Origin: Nemertoderma westbladi
Taxonomy: Eukaryota; Xenacoelomorpha; Nemertodermatida; Nemertodermatidae
DNA length: 64,000 nt
Direction of reading: 5' to 3'
Assembly (NCBI GenBank): GCA_032718475.1
Contig: JAUCBJ010007175.1
Location: forward strand, 60,290 to 124,289
Position 1 is the stretch's first letter; each line of letters begins with the position of its first letter. The notes below the pieces were generated by a model that worked only from the letters and a program-made list of their open reading frames with translations, searched no databases and was not told where the DNA came from. A program made the translations under genes and the position numbers. Shown piece by piece: positions 36,973 to 47,519 of the stretch.

Positions 36973-39299
36973 TTACAACGCTCAATGACGTCATTTAACT
37001 CGTCGTTATAAGCTTCTCGTTCAGTTGGATAAAGAAGTTGACATAAGTTCACTTGGTTTTGCCAAGCCTCGTTTTCCTTAAGGAGGTCGATGGTATTCTC
37101 CTCATCAAAAAGCTGGTGCACGTCGTCGTTATCTGAGGAGTATGGGGTTCCCTCAGTTAAATCGTCTCCCTCACTAGTATCATCTTCCCATTCACTCACC
37201 TGGTAGACGCGCTCTTGCTCTTGCTGGGAAGGGCCAGTAAAGTACCAACCTACTCTAGTTCTTACCGCATAGGTCTGTAGTGGCTGCGGTTGAGCAGGCC
37301 GTTTCTCCAATGTCTCCAGCGCCTCATGCGCGTTTTGGCCGAGGAGTATTTGCACTCCAGGATAATCAGTCTGGAATCGAGGTATCTTAAGATGTTGGAT
37401 GCTCTCATCCTCGTCCCAATTATAAAGGTCTGCTTGAGTAGTAGCGAAGTTCTTTATAGCCACCAATTTCACTGACCTTATGCTATGTTCTCCTAGTTCG
37501 TCTTGTGGGGTGGACAACGCGCCTACATAATAATCAGCTGTTACTGTAGATTTCCAAACTTGTATAATGCCTGACATATTTAGCTTGGTTCGGAACTTAG
37601 GTTGTCCAGCGAAGATGTCTTCGGCTAGTTCTTTATCAATGAATGTTCCTGTGCTGCCGGAGTCCAGGAGGGCGTTCACTATATAGCTTTTCTGAGGTCC
37701 ATGGACCCGTAACTGGACTACAGGAAATTCTCGGATTCCTACATTGGAAGTTGGTGCTTTCCACGATGGTTGTCGCTCAGAAGTAGTTAGAGTGAAGTCG
37801 CTGTCTGTATCTTTTTCATATGTGAGTGCTCGATACACTGCGGTATTTATCATGTAACAGGATTCGTTTTCGTCGGAGAACTCGTCCGTATAGAATCCTT
37901 CCATCTCAGATTGATCAGTGTCGTTCACATCACTGAATTGGACATGTAGTTCGGAATCACTTACCTGATTAGGACTATTTCGATCGAATTCAGCGTGCAA
38001 CAAGATATGATGTTTCGCACCACACTTTGCACACCTTATGTCTGAGTAACAGGTTCGCCGTTGATGTCCTTGTCTGAGGCAATTATAACACAACCGCTTG
38101 TCCCACATGACTTCACGTCTCTCAGTTAATGATTTCTTTAGAAGTTCATCACACATATTCAAGCGATGGGTCCCATCACATAGCGCACATTTTGGTTTGA
38201 TGTTACTCGCCTTAATCTGAGTCACATTGTGCACACTCACCTTTTCTTCGGGCTTTCTCACCTGAATTCTCTTGGGAGACGTAGGAGGAGTTTTTCTTAC
38301 CTGTTCTCTCCTGTCATTTGTTCGAGACTTGAATTTACTTACCTGATCTTTAGGCATTTTATTTACGTAATAAGATCTCTCAGTGTCCTTCCCGCTATCT
38401 TCTCCTTGAGAAGTCTGGTTTTCGCCGTCGTCTGTATAACACACTGGTGTTACCTTTCTCCTAGAGACGGGTTTTTCACTTACCTTGTTTTCCGGTGTCT
38501 TCTCTCTGGACAGTTTCAGGAGCTGTAATTTCACTTCTCCATCTAGGAATGACATGAGATCAGCCATGGTAGGGTCTCGTCGTTGTTGTTCCATCATATA
38601 TAACACTTTCTTATCCCAGCGTGTACCTACTCCACCCTTCGGTAAAGTAGAAGCCACTGCTCTAATAACCATAGTGTTCTGATACTCATGAGACTTACCT
38701 AGCCAATCTAATTGTCTGCAGATCTCCTGGATCTCATCGGAAAACTCGATAATCCCGCTGCTAATAAACTTTCGGGGCGCTACCAACTTTGCATACAAAT
38801 ACCCAGCGATGTTATTCCTATTACCATACCTGATGTTTAGTGTATCCCAAACTTGTCTTAATCCGTCTGGATGTCCAATAAACTTTAACGCCATTAACTT
38901 GGGAGATCCTTCCAAGCACTCGATGAGGTATCTAAGTTTTTCTCCATTAGATAGTACAGAGTTCTGTATATTATCTTTGTAATATTCATTAAAGGGTAAC
39001 CATTTCATCTCATCTCCATTGAACTTGACGATCTCTCCCACCTTTACCGCTTGCCGGGCTTCGGTTCTAGCCATTTGACGCGTAAAACTTTCTTTGGCCA
39101 TCGTATTATTTAATATCGAGTTATCGGTATATAAATTTCTTAGATTATGATCAGTTCTATAGGGAATGTCATTATCAACAGGTCTATAATTACCCTTAAT
39201 AGGGTTCACTATAGGAGTTTCTACTTCGCTAGCAGTATATATGCGTGTAGGCTCCACACCTTGCGCATGAGATACTTCAGACCTAACAGGTTGACACAT
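36924..39299 (-). CDS. gag: BEL/Pao gag with aspartic protease
   Basis: 791 aa from an ATG at 39299. Residues ~90-240 (FNGDEMKWLPFNEYY, ECLEGSPKLMAL, VWDTLNIRYGN) match the capsid-like region common to BEL gag proteins. A Cys/His region at ~371-435 holds CALCDGTHRLNMC, CYNCLRQGHQRRTC (canonical C-x2-C-x4-H-x4-C) and CAKC...H. The aspartic protease follows with ALLDSGSTGTFID (active-site DSGS ~546-549). The C-terminus includes VGWYFTGP, the usual join towards pol. It lies 1.2 kb after the first ORF of the element, so it is translated either from a spliced message or by internal initiation (inference). Confidence 0.93.
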   Translation of the reverse strand: MCQPVRSEVSHAQGVEPTRIYTASEVETPIVNPIKGNYRPVDNDIPYRTDHNLRNLYTDNSILNNTMAKESFTRQMARTEARQAVKVGEIVKFNGDEMKWLPFNEYYKDNIQNSVLSNGEKLRYLIECLEGSPKLMALKFIGHPDGLRQVWDTLNIRYGNRNNIAGYLYAKLVAPRKFISSGIIEFSDEIQEICRQLDWLGKSHEYQNTMVIRAVASTLPKGGVGTRWDKKVLYMMEQQRRDPTMADLMSFLDGEVKLQLLKLSREKTPENKVSEKPVSRRKVTPVCYTDDGENQTSQGEDSGKDTERSYYVNKMPKDQVSKFKSRTNDRREQVRKTPPTSPKRIQVRKPEEKVSVHNVTQIKASNIKPKCALCDGTHRLNMCDELLKKSLTERREVMWDKRLCYNCLRQGHQRRTCYSDIRCAKCGAKHHILLHAEFDRNSPNQVSDSELHVQFSDVNDTDQSEMEGFYTDEFSDENESCYMINTAVYRALTYEKDTDSDFTLTTSERQPSWKAPTSNVGIREFPVVQLRVHGPQKSYIVNALLDSGSTGTFIDKELAEDIFAGQPKFRTKLNMSGIIQVWKSTVTADYYVGALSTPQDELGEHSIRSVKLVAIKNFATTQADLYNWDEDESIQHLKIPRFQTDYPGVQILLGQNAHEALETLEKRPAQPQPLQTYAVRTRVGWYFTGPSQQEQERVYQVSEWEDDTSEGDDLTEGTPYSSDNDDVHQLFDEENTIDLLKENEAWQNQVNLCQLLYPTEREAYNDELNDVIERCNAKTRDAPYDSLRKRR

Positions 39300-40532
39300 T
39301 GTTACCGAGGGTGGTGGTATACCCCTTTGAGTATTTACTAATTTCGCTTACGTCCTTCTGGGCTCCTCCCCGAGGCGCACCCACGAGGCGGACGCTTTTC
39401 CACTTCCCTTGGGGCCAGTCCGACTCCGTTTTTATCAGACCGGGCCGGAGGGTAGCCCGATGCTTCCTGGGTTCAATTTTCAATCCCCCGATCACACCGG
39501 CACAGCTCGTCGTGTGTAGCCGAACGGCGACTCAAAGTTCGCCTACTGTCAACTTACTGTGGCCTGACTGTACATTGAGCCAACTCAGAGAGTCAACCGG
39601 CGGGTGGACCAGTCGATAGCGATCGAGCATCAAGGTCGCCCTTGAGCCAAACCGACGGTCTTGTCCCATGTGGGCTTGCGCTACCCAACATGGAAGGAAT
39701 ATTGACCGTTTTCACCCGCCTCGCCGGCAGTATTGAGGGGAAGTCGGTTCCGCCAACAATACTGACTAGCTTAAAAGCTAAGAACAAGTCACCACTTACC
39801 AGTCACTGTACACGTGTACTCAATAGATGCTCACGAAATCAAGTACACAATGGTAAACACAAAATTGGACACATACCATGCACACACAGAAGACATAATC
39901 GGGAAAGACAAAATCGGTGACAAAATCAGAGGGGACAAAATTGTATCGACTAATAAAAGAGCCGAGAGTACCTTATTTTGCCGTCAGGGCAAAATAACTT
40001 TGTGTGCACAAAGTATGCTGGGGCGCAGTAAAGATATGGTCCTACTAATAACCGGCGGCGACTGAACCAACCGGCAAGGTTTCCCACACTCACTCGCAGT
40101 GGCCATACACGCACTCACGTATACCACGTACACACACAAACCACAGATTCCAGAGTATCATTCACTCGGACCACACTACAACACTAACCCCTCCTTGCAG
40201 CCGATATTCCGGGTGCCACCTCCATTCCAATAGTAGTACCAACAGAATCATCAGAAACCTGTCCATTCCGATGCAACACCTCCATTCCAATAGTGCTACC
40301 CTGGGAAAAGACACGTTTTGGCAACCGATCGGAGACAGTAAAGAGTCTGGTCAACTCATACATACCAAACATAGACCTACCACATAGACCACATAAACCA
40401 CAGATCACACTAAGCCACCACCCCTACCGTGTACAGGACTGGCAGTACGGCAACAGGCCGACTAGACGGTACCACGGCACCATGTTAATTCATGGTTCGC
40501 GAGACACGAGGGCCTTCAGTAACTCCCCTGCA
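39300..40532. other. Spacer between the first ORF and gag of element B
   Basis: No supportable ORF. GC-rich near 39350-39750. ACCTCCATTCCAATAGT is duplicated with a 60-bp period (40218 and 40278). No LTR-like match to 31671-33315 was seen. Confidence 0.5.
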
Positions 40533-42635
40533 CTATATAGAGTATTTAACGTGCCCCCAGACCCTCACGAGTCCGCCGCCGCCTGTTCGTGACACCCCTA
40601 TAGAGACCTCACCTCTTTGGGTATCGCGTTCTAGCGCGATACTTTGCTGCACTTCTTGCAACTTTAGCCTACTTTCCCTTACTGTGCCCTTGAATTGCTG
40701 GACAGTCTCCTGCATCTGCCCGAGCAGGAGATCCATCCCCCGCCGTCTCTCGTCCACCCATTCGACCGCCGAAGCGGGAGTCGCCAACGTTGTAGCGGGC
40801 GGACGAGGGACCACGGGCGACAAATCAGGAATATTTCGCTCGGGATCCAGGACCTGAACTGTCTCCTGGGCAGTTCTACTGGGCACAGGTAGCTTAGTGC
40901 TATGTAGAGGGAATTTAGAGTTAGCTTCAGGGAGCACAGGTGTGTCTATCACCGAAGGGGTGATTTCAAAAACAGGCCTAATTATTTCAGGCTCATCTAC
41001 TATAGTAGGGAGTCTTTCTATTTTAATTATTTGGTCTGTGGGTTCTGTACTACCTAAGTTGGTGTTATTTAGTTGCCTTCTAACAGCTGGAGGCAAATCA
41101 GGCAATTTCTGACGGTGGAATGTTCTTTTACGTCTGCTTAGACGAGATCTATTTCCTTTGCCTTCAGTATCGGTGGTATCGCCTTCCTCAGATGATGTAT
41201 ATCCCTGTCTTTTGGGAGTAGATCGATTCATCATCTGCATATTACTAGCTGTTAACTGTTTATTTATGCAGTCTTGATTCTCCTGAATATTTTCCAATTC
41301 TAATTGGGTGGTTTCTTCAGCCGCTTTCCGTTCTGCTTCTGCCACTGCCTCTGCCGCCTTTCTTTCCGCTTTTGCCGCTGCCATTGCCGCCTTTCTTTCT
41401 GCTTCTGCCGCTTTTGCCTCTGCCGCTGCCTCTGCTTCTGCAGCTACCACTGCTGCTTTCTTTCTGTCTTCTATACGTTTTTTCTTTACTTGTTCTTCTT
41501 GGACTCGTGTCAGGCGGAGTTGTTCATCAAATTTAGCCTGATTCGCAGCCCTCATTTCCACATCGATGGCATCCAACACACGCTGAGTTCCTTCGCTATT
41601 AGGGCTAAGTCCATCTAACCTTCTCCTCAACTCGTCATCACCTAAAAAACGTTGATAGTCTGACAGATAGATGTCAATGGCATCCCTCTTATGCGGTTTC
41701 TCTGCCGTCGCTTCACTTTCCACTTGGGAAAAAGTAGCGTCTGTTGATTCTCCATGGGTTGAGCGCTCCTCCAGCTGAGCTTTCCACTGAGCTGTTCCTT
41801 GAACCTGGCGACTCACCCGTTGAAACCAAGTCTTTACGGCAACTTGCAACGACGTGTCTTGTCTTCTTTTAGAAGCCTCTTCAAAGGCTGATAATATTAG
41901 CCTGATTCGCAGAATTCTTTCTCTAACTTGATAGAGCAGTTGTCCCTGCTCTTGAGGTCCTTGAGGTTGTTGTAACAGTTGTTTTTCTACTCGCTCCATA
42001 GAGCTGAAGAATCCCTGTGCGTATCCGGCTGCGGACCTCTTCCACACAGCTGGATCGATGGTTTCCTTGGCTACTCCCATCCGGTGTATGTCTTCCCAGG
42101 CAGCTTCTGATAAATCAAACGGGAGTCCGGGTCCGAGGAAGTTCCATTGCGACTCGACCATGGACTTCAGTTCTTCCCTTGTGTATCCCGCATAACTATC
42201 TTTAGTTGAGCGCTTACTTCTCGCCCAATCGATCTGGTGTTCTTCCACAGCGATCAATAACCTAGTGAGTACGGCTGCAGGAAGGATGAGAAGGGGATCC
42301 GAATAAACCGCATCCGTCATCCTTGCTCCGCGCTCGGGTGTCAGTTCTACAGTATCTTCACTACTGGAGCTGTCGGGCCACTGAGAAATAATTTCTTGGC
42401 TCACGGGTTGTTGCTGTTCCGCTGCTTCTTGGTCCCGCTTGACCTGAGCTCGAGTGCCTATGATAGACCTACGATGTTGGACCAGCCTAGGTTCTGTTAT
42501 TACTACAGGAGGGATGACCTTCCTCACAGTGGGAGGTGAACTGAACTTACGACTAGACGGTTCTACGCCTCTATCTGAGTCGCAGATAGTTACATCTAAT
42601 AAACTGTCTGACAGGTTCTGCTTAGTATCAGACAT
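40533..42635 (-). CDS. First ORF of element B: 700-aa coiled-coil protein of unknown function
   Basis: Opens with ATG at 42635 (MSDTKQNLSDSLLDV) and ends at 40533. The N-terminal third is Ser/Glu-rich with acidic patches. Residues ~110-330 are helical with many Gln and Arg. Residues ~390-470 form an extreme Ala/Glu/Lys helix (repeated AEAERKAA), surely a single long helix or coiled coil. A basic patch follows (NRSRLSRRKRTFHRQK, ~510-525), then a Pro-rich region and a final helix with R/Q. No zinc knuckle, protease or polymerase motif. It is upstream of a complete gag, so it is an additional ORF; the helical, basic character would suit an RNA- or DNA-binding or virion-assembly role, which is only an inference. 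Confidence 0.75.
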   Translation of the reverse strand: MSDTKQNLSDSLLDVTICDSDRGVEPSSRKFSSPPTVRKVIPPVVITEPRLVQHRRSIIGTRAQVKRDQEAAEQQQPVSQEIISQWPDSSSSEDTVELTPERGARMTDAVYSDPLLILPAAVLTRLLIAVEEHQIDWARSKRSTKDSYAGYTREELKSMVESQWNFLGPGLPFDLSEAAWEDIHRMGVAKETIDPAVWKRSAAGYAQGFFSSMERVEKQLLQQPQGPQEQGQLLYQVRERILRIRLILSAFEEASKRRQDTSLQVAVKTWFQRVSRQVQGTAQWKAQLEERSTHGESTDATFSQVESEATAEKPHKRDAIDIYLSDYQRFLGDDELRRRLDGLSPNSEGTQRVLDAIDVEMRAANQAKFDEQLRLTRVQEEQVKKKRIEDRKKAAVVAAEAEAAAEAKAAEAERKAAMAAAKAERKAAEAVAEAERKAAEETTQLELENIQENQDCINKQLTASNMQMMNRSTPKRQGYTSSEEGDTTDTEGKGNRSRLSRRKRTFHRQKLPDLPPAVRRQLNNTNLGSTEPTDQIIKIERLPTIVDEPEIIRPVFEITPSVIDTPVLPEANSKFPLHSTKLPVPSRTAQETVQVLDPERNIPDLSPVVPRPPATTLATPASAVEWVDERRRGMDLLLGQMQETVQQFKGTVRESRLKLQEVQQSIALERDTQRGEVSIGVSRTGGGGLVRVWGHVKYSI

Positions 42636-44924
42636 GTTTATGTGTACAGTTGAATGTCTACTGCTGTATTACAGTCTGAGCAAGTCTAGTAACTCAGTAT
42701 TAACTGCTAGCCTAGTAATTAATTACCTATACTGCTACTCAGTGTAGCGTGATATATATATTATATTAGAATACCGGTATGCTTATAGTATATATAACTA
42801 TATAAGTATTATTACAGACTAGGTTTATCACAGAATACCGGTATAATTTTAGCACAAATATATATAAATATATAATAGGCCTATCGGGAATACCGGTATA
42901 CAGCTTACAGTTTGTAGTATATATAATTCTGGACTAGAATTAATTACAAGTACCGGTATAATTTCAGCCTAAATTTATAGAAATAAAGATAATAGGCCTA
43001 TCGTAAATACCGGTATGCAGTTTACACTTATAGTGTATATATATAAGTATAATTACAAACTAGAATTAATTACAGAATACCGGTATGATTTCAACCTAAA
43101 ATTTATAGAAATAAATATAATAAGCCTATTGTAAATACCGGTATATCAATTATTTTAAATAACTGAATTTCTGAATTTTAAGGGTTACTTGGTTACCTTA
43201 ACTTACTTTATTGCCGTTATTTAAGCAGTAGTCCAACTGATATTGAGACCTAATTGTTGTATGGCAGGCCTACTATTTATAAATCGTTTGAGTTGATTTA
43301 TAATATATATATACCAGTTTAATGGGTTTTGTCAATGTTGAAATAAATGTTATTATTTCTGGGGAGTAATCACTACACAAAGCGGTGCGCTTTCAGTGAA
43401 GTGTTACTTATAGGACACTAAAACAAATAATGCTAATTTACCTAAGTTACTTAATACTACAAATTACGTACAATTCGGGTGAGATTACAATCTCTAAATA
43501 AACACAAAAATTTACAAAAACACAAAATACGAATTTTCAGGGTAATTTTACAAGATGTCTACAAACCAGCCTAACAAAGGGTTAGAATCTGGTTATTACA
43601 ACGGACAGGGTACTACGGTATTTGAAAATAATAAGTAGTAGTAAATACACTGCGTTGTCCAGATAGGAAAATACCACCGCCTGACGACCTATAGCCGTAT
43701 CGCTATAGGTACTACTTTATGTATCACGGAGTGTTCCTACCTAGAAGTTAATAGAGCTAATCGAACGTGCCTATCAACCACTTTACAACACAAATATAAT
43801 GCCTACACTAATTACTTTCGGAAAGCACTGTACACTAAACCCTAAATTAGGTACGAGTACTTGTACAACAGATAATCAGTAGTTAAATATACTTGAACAG
43901 CTAAAAGAACCACGGCATCTGCTGGAGTGACCGATGCACAAAATCATGGGGAATGAATGTTGCGAATAATCGCATAAACTCTGAATAATAAATATTACGC
44001 TACACGTACAAACCACTCAAACAAAATGCAGACCAAATACTGACAGACTACCATCAAGCCGAAACAAACTACGGTATATGCAGACTCCGAAATGATTAGG
44101 TAGTATGCGTTCTAACCCAGTAGTACGACTTATTCTTTAGTTGGGGGTTTACCTTACAGCAATGGCTGCCCCTACTTCCTAACCGTTCTTTATCGGACAG
44201 ATGCTTTACACACACCGAAATCCGTTCAGACCTAATAACAGCCAGACAACTATCCAGCCTACAAATTATCTAAATAAATATTATACGCTACCTGTACAGA
44301 CTACACAAACAAAGTACAGACTAAACAATGGCAGAGTACTCTCAAGCCTAAATAAACTACAGGACATGCAGACTACGAAATGATTAGGTAGTATGCGTTC
44401 TAACCCAGTAGTACGACTTATTCTTTAGTTGGGGGTTTACCTTACAGCAATGGCTGCCCCTACTTCCTAACCGTTCTTTATCGGACAAGTGATCTACACA
44501 CACTGCAATCCGTTCAGACTTAACAGCAATCAGACAACAGCTCAGCCTACAAATTGTCTGTACAATATGATCAGGCTTACACGCCTTCTGTTCAATACTG
44601 GCCTACAAATAAATAAAACTGACAGAAATAAGTAAGCTCCAAAAGAAACAAGGGGTGTACAGTCCCTAATCTCTTAAACAGCCTACCGGTATACCACAAT
44701 CAAATCGAATAATACTAATGTACTTATACGGGAAGTACCGGTTAGGACAGTTAGGCCTACGGACCTACAGAAGTACCTGTTCTGGCAGTTGGACCTACGG
44801 ACCTACGGCAGTACCGGTTCTGGCAGTTGGGCCTACTGACCTACAGATGTACCGTTCAGGTTTACCGGTTGACCGGTACTTTCAACTTTATTGCTTACTG
44901 CAATAAAGAAGCTATATCCGTTAT
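42636..44924 (-). other. 5' leader of element B, rich in short repeats
   Basis: About 2.3 kb between the 5' LTR and the first ATG. ACCGGTAT recurs at least six times between 42770 and 43145 within degenerate ~120-bp units. A ~292-bp unit is duplicated at about 43985-44275 and 44276-44570; the block containing GTAGTATGCGTTCTAACCC is near-identical in both (44100 and 44392). Further 'acctacagaagtacc'-like repeats lie at 44755-44870. No ORF is supported. No TGG-type tRNA primer site is obvious directly after the LTR (ATAACGGATATAGC on the - strand). Confidence 0.6.
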
Positions 44925-45394
44925 TGTTCGCGCTTTCAGACCTTTGGCAGTTTAACCCGCCAAATTAGGATGTCTTTTAGATAATAAATCACTTTTAGCC
45001 TATGACAAGTATTTGATTCACTACACTAGTCGAAACCAATCTGTGCGCGATCATTCACCCGCTGGATATACCCGGGAGATTGGGTTCGACGGCTTAATCT
45101 TATTGCTATGTAAGCCTAATGTATTATTCGACTGACAGTATTATATAATCTCTGACAATATTATTCACCTTCGGGAAATATTAACAGTTCCTTTAGGACG
45201 TGGCGCTCTATCTATATAAACAGAGTTATGACTTAAACTACTCACAACGATATGGCTTAGTTATAATTCACATATATGGCGCATTCTTTAGGAAATGCTT
45301 CGTTATCAGTCTCACTCATACACAATGCTGCACAATACTGCACACTAATCTGCCGATCTTCACTGATTTTAGTCACATATAAAAGGAACACGGA

Positions 45395-47519
45395 CCGACT
45401 CATGTACTAGGATCGGCATGCTGCATTGCAGCTGCATTTTTAAGAATGCTGTGCCGGCTTATCGACAAAATCGCACCGCCACAACTCCCTATCACCCATG
45501 ACATTTGCTAGATCATCCGCATCTTCAAGGCCAGTGTCCTTTAAGATGCGTCTCAAGAAAGTCATGGGTTGTCCACCATGCTTATTCACTCCATGAGGCT
45601 GCCAAAGTACAAGATTATGCACTGGCTGGTCCTCACGGCGAAAGCAATGTCCTGCAAAGCGGAGCCGATTTTGTTCTAGTGTCAAGCTTGGGGGAACCAA
45701 TGAGACACCTCCAATGTTATATAGTGTCTGGTTGGAGATGTGTGCATTGTACTTGACACAATGTACCCGGCGTAGCATTCTTGTGAATGTGCCATCCAGA
45801 GATTTGGTGTCCTCAGCAGTTAGAGCCCAGCATGGACTCCCGTAGAGGAGTACTGGAACTACTGCTGCTCTAAATAATCGGACCTTAAGTTTCCGATTAA
45901 TTCTAGGTGACTTCCAAATCCTAGAAAGCCTATTCAAGGCTGCCCATGCCTTTCCCTTACGTATTCGAAGGTCCTCACCTGACTTCCGGATCCATGATCC
46001 CAGGTAACAGAAGTCGTCCACATGCTCAAGCATACCATCCTTTGAGCTTATGCTCATCCGATCAGAGACTTGCTGAGGACTTTCAAAGTTAACTGTCAGA
46101 ATTTTGGTCTTTCTGGAGTTAATAAAAAGACCAACACTAGAAGCAGCATGTTCTAATGAGCTGAGGAGCCGCTGGGCTCCCTCTAATGATTCTGAGAGTA
46201 CTCCTAAGTCATCAGCAAAGTCTAGATCAGTTAGGTACTTGGCAGGATTTCCTCGACTTCTGGAGCCAGTAGGTGGAGTTATCATCACCCCATCATCATT
46301 ATGATGATCTAAGGACATGCGTAGAACATAGTCAACCACAATAATGAACAAGAATGGTGCAAGTGTGTCTCCTTGGAGGACGCCCCATAACACTTCAAAT
46401 GGTTCTGTGTCACCGTCAACAGTAGACACAAATGTTGTTGAACCATCGTATACTGATCTGATTGCTGCAATAATTTCATCAGGAATCCCATATAATGAAA
46501 GTATGCTGAACATACGTGAGCGAGAGACTGAATCAAAGGCCTTGAAGAAGTCAACAAAGATAACAGCCAGATGCCTGTCTTTCTTTTTTGATAACTCTTC
46601 AATTATCCTTCTAAGTGCCAAAATGGGCTCCATGGTCCCACGACCTTTACGGAACCCATTCTGATTTCCACGTAGCAGTCTCTCAATGGGATCCCTGATG
46701 CGATTTAATAGAATTCTATTGTATAGTTTTGCAGCAATCGAGATCAATGAGATTCCCCGAAAAGAACCATAGAGTGTTAGGTTGCCTTTCTTGGGAACTG
46801 GCACCAACTTATTTGTTTTCATTTCTTGTGGGACTCTTGTTGTACGGTACATGTCTACTATGATGGGATAGATGAGCTTTAAACACTCAGGTATTTTAAA
46901 GACCTCAGGGGGAACACCATCTACTCCACTGGCACGATTGGTCTTAATGCTCTTTGCAGCAGCATTCACTTCTGCAAAGGAGATATCGCCAATGGGAATA
47001 TCTGGGAGTACAGACTCAGACACTTTTACTTCTATAAAGTTATCAGGCAATACCCTGTCATTATTGAGGAGCTTTTCAAAGTGGGCTTTCCAACCATTGA
47101 GGCGATCGGCTGGTGATTCAGCCTTAACCTTGGTGGTTGGTTGGCTTTTCCGCCCAGTAAGCAGATTGATCGATTTCCATGCCTGGGATGATTGCCTGCT
47201 GTCGTCAGCATCATTGATGGCATCAACCTGTTGGTTTATTAGCTCCTGTAGATTAACAGAGTACTGCCTGTTCAGGGACCTAGATGCAGCTTTAACTGCA
47301 TTCTTGGCCGCTGTAGTCTGTTTGAGTCGGGACTCTTTCTGCGCCTTATGAAGGTCATTTCGGCACTTCTGAATTTTGTTGTCAGTCCAGGGGGCCCTTT
47401 TCCTGTTTCGAGGGTATACAGGAACTGTTTCTGCAGCTGCTAACTTAACTGCTTCTGTAAAGGCAGTATAGCCCTCACAGTGATCTGCCGCCTCAGAGGC
47501 AAGACTGCCGACTCATGTA
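45395..47519 (-). mobile_element. 5'-truncated LINE (non-LTR retrotransposon) with 12-bp target duplication
   Basis: CCGACTCATGTA is found at 45395-45406 and 47508-47519, and once only in the intact LTR (26504-26515). The insert between (45407-47507, 2101 bp) is a LINE 3' part on the - strand, truncated at its 5' end in the region before the reverse transcriptase. The 3' end (TAAAAATGCAGCTGCAATGC...CCTAG) has no poly(A) tail. Confidence 0.93.
45440..47506 (-). CDS. LINE ORF2 fragment: reverse transcriptase and C-terminal domain
   Basis: 688 codons open from the truncation point to TAA at 45440-45442, without an original start. The N-terminal ~150 residues are the linker that normally follows the endonuclease (lost here). 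The reverse transcriptase follows: ASGVDGVPPEVFK, LVPVPKKGNLTLYGSFRGISL, FRKGRGTMEPILALR, VDFFKAFDSVSR, GVLQGDTLAPFLF and DLDFADDLGVLSES, the FADD box being the catalytic centre. The C-terminal part contains the thumb-like CYLGSWI and a tail. No frameshift or stop is seen, so the insertion is recent. The clade (RTE-like or a neighbour) cannot be settled by eye. Confidence 0.9.
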   Translation of the reverse strand, partial: SLASEAADHCEGYTAFTEAVKLAAAETVPVYPRNRKRAPWTDNKIQKCRNDLHKAQKESRLKQTTAAKNAVKAASRSLNRQYSVNLQELINQQVDAINDADDSRQSSQAWKSINLLTGRKSQPTTKVKAESPADRLNGWKAHFEKLLNNDRVLPDNFIEVKVSESVLPDIPIGDISFAEVNAAAKSIKTNRASGVDGVPPEVFKIPECLKLIYPIIVDMYRTTRVPQEMKTNKLVPVPKKGNLTLYGSFRGISLISIAAKLYNRILLNRIRDPIERLLRGNQNGFRKGRGTMEPILALRRIIEELSKKKDRHLAVIFVDFFKAFDSVSRSRMFSILSLYGIPDEIIAAIRSVYDGSTTFVSTVDGDTEPFEVLWGVLQGDTLAPFLFIIVVDYVLRMSLDHHNDDGVMITPPTGSRSRGNPAKYLTDLDFADDLGVLSESLEGAQRLLSSLEHAASSVGLFINSRKTKILTVNFESPQQVSDRMSISSKDGMLEHVDDFCYLGSWIRKSGEDLRIRKGKAWAALNRLSRIWKSPRINRKLKVRLFRAAVVPVLLYGSPCWALTAEDTKSLDGTFTRMLRRVHCVKYNAHISNQTLYNIGGVSLVPPSLTLEQNRLRFAGHCFRREDQPVHNLVLWQPHGVNKHGGQPMTFLRRILKDTGLEDADDLANVMGDRELWRCDFVDKPAQHS

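Noticed and set aside
31671-40532. Separate LTRs around gag-pol, making BEL a third nested element
   Set aside because: I compared the spacers on both sides by eye and found no direct repeat or target duplication. A diverged or short LTR could still be missed; a self-alignment of 31671-33315 against 39300-42700 would decide.
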